From contig JANQRW010000047.1 of NCBI GenBank assembly GCA_028284365.1, positions 1-54,808 of the forward strand: a stretch of DNA of 54,808 nucleotides. The letters are read 5' to 3'. The stretch's first letter is position 1; every line of letters starts with the position of its first letter. The position numbers and the translations under genes are program-made. The notes under the pieces are model-generated. The model was not told the origin of the DNA and did no database searches. It was given only the letters and a program-made list of their open reading frames with translations. Of this stretch, positions 50,450 to 54,808 are shown piece after piece. Source of the DNA: Marinicella sp. (GTDB lineage: Bacteria; Pseudomonadota; Gammaproteobacteria; Xanthomonadales; Marinicellaceae).

Positions 50450-52618
50450 TTATCTTTTACTTTTTAGTTTCAAGCGGTAGGCGTGTAACAGTGGTTCAGT
50501 GTAGCCTGAAGGCTGTTTTTTGCCTTTAAACACCAGGTCCAATGCTGCATGATAAGCGGTGTTATTGGCTAAATCATCGGACATGTTTTGGTATGCTGTA
50601 TCACTGGCATTTTGTTGATCGACCATTTTGGCCATGCGTTCGAATGTTTCTTTAACTTGTGCTTCAGTACAAATGCCATGAACCAGCCAATTGCAGATAT
50701 GCTGACTGGAAATTCGCAACGTGGCGCGGTCTTCCATCAAGCCCACATCATTGATGTCAGGTACTTTTGAACAACCCACACCTTGATCAATCCATCGCAC
50801 CACATACCCCAAAATGCCTTGGGCGTTGTTGTCTAATTCGTGTTGGATTTGTGGTGGAGTTAGGGCAATAGGATCTGGGCATAGGGGCATGGTTAAAATA
50901 TCATTGATCTCAGCACGTTGACGCTGTTTTAATTGTGCTTGTACATCAAAGACATTGGTTTGGTGATAATGTATGGCATGTAATGTTGCGCCATTGGGCG
51001 AAGGTACCCAGGCACAATTGGCACCAGACTCTGGGTGTTCGGTTTTGATGGCCATCATTTTGCTCATTTCATCTGGCATGGCCCACATGCCTTTGCCGAT
51101 TTGCGCTTTGCCTGTGAAACCACATTCAAGGCCAATATCAACATTCCAATCTTCATAGGCTTTGATCCATTGCATGGTTTTGATGTCAGCTTTTGGAGCC
51201 ATTGGGCCCAATAACATGCTGGTGTGGATTTCATCACCAGTACGATCTAGAAAGCCTGTGTTGATGAAAACAATGCGATCTTTGACCTGGCGAATGCACT
51301 CTTTCAGGTTGATTGTGGTGCGCCGTTCTTCGTCCATCACACCAATTTTGACCGTATTTCTGGCTAGGCCCAACGCATCTTCTACACGATCGAAGAGTGT
51401 GTTGGCAAAAGCCACTTCCTCCGGGCCGTGCATCTTGGGTTTAACAATGTATACGCTGCCTGTTCTGGAGTTTGTAAGCTGACCTAAACCATTCAGATCA
51501 TGCATGGCAATCAGGACACTAACCATGGCATCCATGATGCCTTCTGGCACTTCCTGATTTTCATTATACAAAATGGCTGGATTGGTCATTAAATGACCTA
51601 CATTGCGACAAAATAATAAGCTTCTCCCTGGTAAGGTCATTGAATTACCTGTTGAAGCAGTAAAGGTCTTGTCTGGAGCCAGTACACGAGTGATCTGTTG
51701 ACCGCCTTTCTCGAAAGTGTCAGACAAGTCACCACACATCAAACCGAGCCAATTGCGATAAACCTCAACTTTATCTTGACCATCAACAGCCGCCACTGAA
51801 TCCTCGAAATCTTGAATGGTGGTTACCGCAGCTTCAAAGGTTAAGTCACTGACACCGGCATTATCAGCCTGACCAATCGGTGAGTTGGCATCAATTTCAA
51901 TGATCACATGTAAGCCATTATTTTTTAGCAATACTTGAGTGGGGGTCGATATTTCACCGTTGTATCCGATTAACTGTGATGCATCTTGTAGAGAGGTGTT
52001 CGTGGTATCGATAGTGGCCAGTAATTGACCATCAACAATGGCATATTTGCTGACATCATGGTGGCTGCCATTATTAAGTGGGAAATTGGTATCCAAAAAA
52101 TCGCGACCATAAGCAATTACTTTTTTGCCACGAACAGGGTTATAACTGCCTGATTTTATGGCTCCATCATCCTCGTTAATGACATCAGTGCCATACAAGG
52201 CATCGTATAAACTGCCCCAGCGTGCATTGGTGGCATTCAGGGCAAAGCGTGCATTTGAAGTTGGCACCACCAACTGTGGTCCTGCTTGTAAGGCGATTTC
52301 ATCGTCCACATTCGTCGTTCCAATGGTGAATTTATCGCCTTCTTCAACCAAATACCCAATCTCTTTTAAATACTTAATGTAACGTTCATGGTTGAAGTCC
52401 CCGCGGTTTTTCATTAACCACTGGTCTATGTTTGTTTGTAGCACATCTCGCTGGTTAAGAAGTTTTTGATTAAGTGGTGCCAAATCATGAATAACATTGG
52501 CGAAAAACTGCCAAAAACTGGCTTGGTTGATGTTCAAACCAGGTAAAACTTCCTGATCTATAAAATCAGCCAAAATGGGGTCGACTTTGAGGGTGTTTTT
52601 ATTACAGTATTGGGTCAT
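50450..52618 (-). CDS. glcB: Malate synthase G
   Basis: This enzyme condenses glyoxylate and acetyl-CoA to malate in the glyoxylate shunt. I use the ATG at 52618 (722 residues), with AGGA 6 nt upstream, and not the TTG one codon earlier. Diagnostic blocks are [35 protein letters not shown] (catalytic Arg), [16 protein letters not shown], the catalytic CoA-side [11 protein letters not shown], and the closing region. The length equals E. coli GlcB (723). It is divergent from aceA across a palindrome-rich control region. Confidence 0.98.
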   Translation of the reverse strand: MTQYCNKNTLKVDPILADFIDQEVLPGLNINQASFWQFFANVIHDLAPLNQKLLNQRDVLQTNIDQWLMKNRGDFNHERYIKYLKEIGYLVEEGDKFTIGTTNVDDEIALQAGPQLVVPTSNARFALNATNARWGSLYDALYGTDVINEDDGAIKSGSYNPVRGKKVIAYGRDFLDTNFPLNNGSHHDVSKYAIVDGQLLATIDTTNTSLQDASQLIGYNGEISTPTQVLLKNNGLHVIIEIDANSPIGQADNAGVSDLTFEAAVTTIQDFEDSVAAVDGQDKVEVYRNWLGLMCGDLSDTFEKGGQQITRVLAPDKTFTASTGNSMTLPGRSLLFCRNVGHLMTNPAILYNENQEVPEGIMDAMVSVLIAMHDLNGLGQLTNSRTGSVYIVKPKMHGPEEVAFANTLFDRVEDALGLARNTVKIGVMDEERRTTINLKECIRQVKDRIVFINTGFLDRTGDEIHTSMLLGPMAPKADIKTMQWIKAYEDWNVDIGLECGFTGKAQIGKGMWAMPDEMSKMMAIKTEHPESGANCAWVPSPNGATLHAIHYHQTNVFDVQAQLKQRQRAEINDILTMPLCPDPIALTPPQIQHELDNNAQGILGYVVRWIDQGVGCSKVPDINDVGLMEDRATLRISSQHICNWLVHGICTEAQVKETFERMAKMVDQQNASDTAYQNMSDDLANNTAYHAALDLVFKGKKQPSGYTEPLLHAYRLKLKSKR

Positions 52619-52777
52619 CAAGATTCCTGTTTAGGTGAAAGATGAAAGCATAAAACCTTTTTATCTTATAACAGCTTTTTAGACTAAAAACTCTAATTTC
52701 ATCAAAAATCAAACAAAAGTATCAAAAAAGAATATTTTAAAAAAATACTGTAAAAAAGTGTTTAAAAGTCGCGAAAA

Positions 52778-52821
52778 CGTGCTTAATATGCACGAACGTG
52801 CTATTCAAACGTTTGTTCGAA
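52778..52821. promoter_or_regulatory. Palindrome cluster in the glcB-aceA control region
   Basis: Three half-sites CGTGC/GCACG lie at 52778-52782, 52790-52794 and 52797-52801. The last two form the palindrome GCACGAACGTGC. Then come perfect palindromes CAAACGTTTG (52806-52815) and TTCGAA (52816-52821). The whole set lies between the divergent shunt genes in a very AT-rich stretch. It probably binds the regulator of both genes. Confidence 0.55.
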
Positions 52822-52854
52822 TGATCGTCAAAAAGAGAGATTTTTTAATTAAAA

Positions 52855-52867
52855 GGTGTCTGACACC
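52855..52867. promoter_or_regulatory. Inverted repeat in the aceA leader
   Basis: GGTGTC-T-GACACC is a perfect inverted repeat, 26 nt before the aceA ATG. It could be an operator or an RNA hairpin that affects translation. No function can be assigned. Confidence 0.4.
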
Positions 52868-52893
52868 CTCATTAACACAACAGGATTTTAACC

Positions 52894-54489
52894 ATGTTAA
52901 ATTACCAGACAGAAGTGAACTCAGCCGATGGACTTATCAGAGACAACCGGTCTCCCTGGTCATCAATTAATCCAGAATTTGTCGCTAGAATGAAGCTGCA
53001 AAATCGTTTCAAAACCGGTTTGGACATTGCTAAATATACAGCATCCATCATGCGCCAGGACATGCAGGACTATGACCTTGATTCGTCCAACTATACCCAA
53101 TCATTGGGTTGTTGGCATGGTTTTATCGGTCAACAAAAAATGATTGCTGTTAAAAAACATCATGGCACCACCGCAAAACGATATTTATACCTCTCTGGCT
53201 GGATGATTGCTGCCTTAAGGTCTGAGTTTGGTCCATTGCCTGATCAATCGATGCATGAGAAAACCAGCGTTCCTGCCTTAATTAAGGAGTTATATGATTT
53301 TCTTAAACAGGCAGATGCCCGTGAATTACATCACTTGTTCAAAACATTAGATGCCGCCAAAGCTGCTGGTGATGAAGTAAAAACACAAAGAATACAGGAA
53401 ACGATTGATAACTTTCAAACTCATGTAGTGCCTATCATTGCTGACATTGATGCAGGTTTTGGTAACGAAGAGGCCACCTATTTGTTGGCCAAGAAAATGA
53501 TTGAGGCAGGTGCTTGTGCGATCCAAATTGAAAATCAGGTTTCTGATGAAAAACAGTGTGGTCACCAAGATGGGAAAGTCACGGTTCCTCATGCCGACTT
53601 TTTGGCTAAAATTCGAGCGGTTCGCTATGCTTTCCTTGAGCTTGGAGTCGATGATGGCGTGATCGTGGCGAGAACCGATTCATTGGGTGCAGGGTTGACC
53701 AAACAAATAGCAGTAACCAATAAGCCTGGCGATTTAGGTGATCAATACAACTCTTTTTTGGATTGTGATGATATTGGGTTGGAAGATCTGGACAATGGAG
53801 ATGTCATAATCAAACAAAATGGTAAGCTTCTGAAACCAAAACGGCTGACCAGCGGTTTGTTCCAATTCAAAAAAGGCACAGGTGAGGATCGTTGTGTTTT
53901 GGACTGCATCACCAGTTTACAAAATGGTGCTGATTTGTTGTGGATTGAAACTTCAACACCACATATTGGACAAATCGGCGGTATGGTCAAACGCATCCGC
54001 GAAGCCGTTCCTAATGCTAAATTGGTTTACAACAATTCGCCTTCATTTAACTGGACCTTAAATTTCCGCCAACAGGCTTATGACTTGATGGTTGAAGCTG
54101 GTGAAGATGTTTCGACCTATGACAGAGATGGCTTAATGGACAGTCAATACGATGATACAGAGTTGGGTAAAAAAGCTGACAAAATGATTCAATCGTTTCA
54201 AAAAGATGCCGCCCGCGAAGCGGGTGTGTTCCACCACCTGATTACGCTACCAACATATCACACTGCAGCCTTGTCAACTGATCAGTTGGCCAAAGGATAT
54301 TATGGTGAAGCGGGTATGTTAGCCTACGTGCAAGGTGTACAGCGCAAAGAAATCCGTGAAGGTTTGGCCTGTGTAAAACATCAGGATATGGCAGGTTCAA
54401 ACATCGGTGATGATCACAAAGAGTATTTCTCTGGCGATGCTGCTCTGAAAGCCTCAGGTAAGGACAACACCATGAATCAGTTTGATTGA
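52894..54489 (+). CDS. aceA: Isocitrate lyase (long form)
   Basis: This enzyme splits isocitrate to glyoxylate and succinate, the first step of the glyoxylate shunt. The 531 residues match the long Pseudomonas-type lyase and not the 434-residue E. coli form. Key parts are IIADIDAGFGNEEATYLL (metal-binding Asp), the signature EKQCGH with catalytic Cys222, VARTDSLGA, and YNNSPSFNW. With glcB on the other side it allows growth on acetate or fatty acids. This fits the alcohol and aldehyde oxidation operon at 7.7-10.9 kb. Confidence 0.97.
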   Translation: MLNYQTEVNSADGLIRDNRSPWSSINPEFVARMKLQNRFKTGLDIAKYTASIMRQDMQDYDLDSSNYTQSLGCWHGFIGQQKMIAVKKHHGTTAKRYLYLSGWMIAALRSEFGPLPDQSMHEKTSVPALIKELYDFLKQADARELHHLFKTLDAAKAAGDEVKTQRIQETIDNFQTHVVPIIADIDAGFGNEEATYLLAKKMIEAGACAIQIENQVSDEKQCGHQDGKVTVPHADFLAKIRAVRYAFLELGVDDGVIVARTDSLGAGLTKQIAVTNKPGDLGDQYNSFLDCDDIGLEDLDNGDVIIKQNGKLLKPKRLTSGLFQFKKGTGEDRCVLDCITSLQNGADLLWIETSTPHIGQIGGMVKRIREAVPNAKLVYNNSPSFNWTLNFRQQAYDLMVEAGEDVSTYDRDGLMDSQYDDTELGKKADKMIQSFQKDAAREAGVFHHLITLPTYHTAALSTDQLAKGYYGEAGMLAYVQGVQRKEIREGLACVKHQDMAGSNIGDDHKEYFSGDAALKASGKDNTMNQFD

Positions 54490-54552
54490 TACTGCGATCA
54501 GTATTTAGCTTGAAATCGCTAGTATTGAGAAGGAATACTCTTGGGTCTTACA

Positions 54553-54665
54553 CTTCCGCTCCAAGCTCACGCAGCACACCTATATCCGTATAGGCGTCGG
54601 TCTCCGTTCCAAACTCGCCTCTACCTCCTGCATCCTTGCAGTCGTCATTCAAATTTGCGTTGCAC
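54553..54665 (+). repeat. Second repeat module, copy 2 (stem-loop array)
   Basis: It begins CTTCCGCTCCAAGCTCACGC (54553-54572) and is followed by the perfect stem-loop CCTATA-TCCG-TATAGG (54579-54594). The related module at 26160 has a different stem in the same place with a TCCA loop. Another hairpin CTGCA-TCCT-TGCAG follows. Further on, GCCATC and GATGGC pair near 54701-54718. No gene is visible in 54490-54808. Confidence 0.62.
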
Positions 54666-54773
54666 TGAGCTCAGTCGAAGTGTTCTTGACAAAAGTGAAA
54701 GCCATCGCCAAGGATGGCGGTGTTAGAATCGAGACTGGATCAGAGATCGAGACCACAGCGAGCATGTCTTACT

Positions 54774-54808
54774 ACCTCGGACGAGCTACGGCATTCAAGC
54801 AAGACTTC
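54774..54808 (+). repeat. Dispersed structured repeat, copy E (cut by window end)
   Basis: The last 35 bases begin CTACCTCGGACGAGCTACGG and run on through GCATTCAAGCA, the same 5' end as copies B and C. The hairpin part lies outside the window. Confidence 0.8.

Noticed and set aside
50433-50455. Terminator ATTACTC-TTT-GAGTAAT with T-run near the glcB stop
   Set aside because: The T-run lies on the plus strand, where nothing is transcribed into it; on the minus strand it has no U-run.

Overview
The window reads as a stretch of chromosome from an AT-rich gammaproteobacterium. RdgC, PlsB, an Slt70-type lytic transglycosylase, HslVU, a long-form isocitrate lyase and malate synthase G together point to that class. 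A marine genus of the Marinicella kind would fit, but I cannot test this here. I see no rRNA, tRNA, CRISPR array, integrase or transposase. Most genes sit in short, tightly packed operons, often with 1-8 nt stop/start overlaps.

Region by region. 0.3-3.3 kb: a minus-strand cluster (AhpD-like protein, YHS protein, DoxX, PagL-like lipid A deacylase) faces a TetR regulator across a pair of near-palindromic operators. 3.9-6.8 kb: a DesK/DesR-like two-component system behind a DUF2306 membrane protein and a TPR protein. 7-10.9 kb: an alcohol-to-acid oxidation operon (Fe-alcohol dehydrogenase, TetR, coniferyl-type aldehyde dehydrogenase) plus a paralogous TetR gene killed by one in-frame TGA. 11.2-15.1 kb: orphan genes and a periplasmic gamma-glutamyltransferase. 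15.7-23.1 kb: a five-gene minus-strand operon rdgC - HD phosphohydrolase - slt - cca - M14 peptidase. 23.2-23.7 kb: two tiny Arg/Asp-rich proteins with DRR motifs. 23.7-28.4 kb: saccharopine-dehydrogenase-like/DUF4166 pair, LysE exporter, and a GT-C-like membrane protein. 28.5-32.6 kb: an ECF sigma/anti-sigma pair followed by two secreted HEAT-repeat proteins. 32.8-37.9 kb: DUF3800 protein, then an RND pump with its membrane fusion protein. 38-40.6 kb: GFA, cupin, AAC(6')-like acetyltransferase and amidohydrolase. 40.6-46.9 kb: PlsB with a TIGR02450 protein, a lipoprotein, HslVU and a DUF1232 protein. 47-50.3 kb: M48 peptidase, diguanylate cyclase and a secreted protein. 50.4-54.5 kb: the glyoxylate shunt as a divergent pair, glcB and aceA.

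The most unusual signal is non-coding. A dispersed intergenic repeat occurs at about 0.1, 11.8, 15.2, 26.3 and 54.8 kb, in both orientations. Its central 6-bp, 3-nt-loop hairpin keeps its pairing through compensatory base changes between copies. Two loci carry 66-bp tandem units, the copies share a near-palindromic 3' end, and two copies are preceded by a second module whose stem also covaries. Other points of note are the DRR twin proteins, the sigma/anti-sigma/HEAT operon, the TetR operator doublet and several decayed gene fragments. Start codons were adjusted by hand where a TTG/GTG start was less likely than a nearby ATG with a better ribosome-binding site or a coupled overlap.
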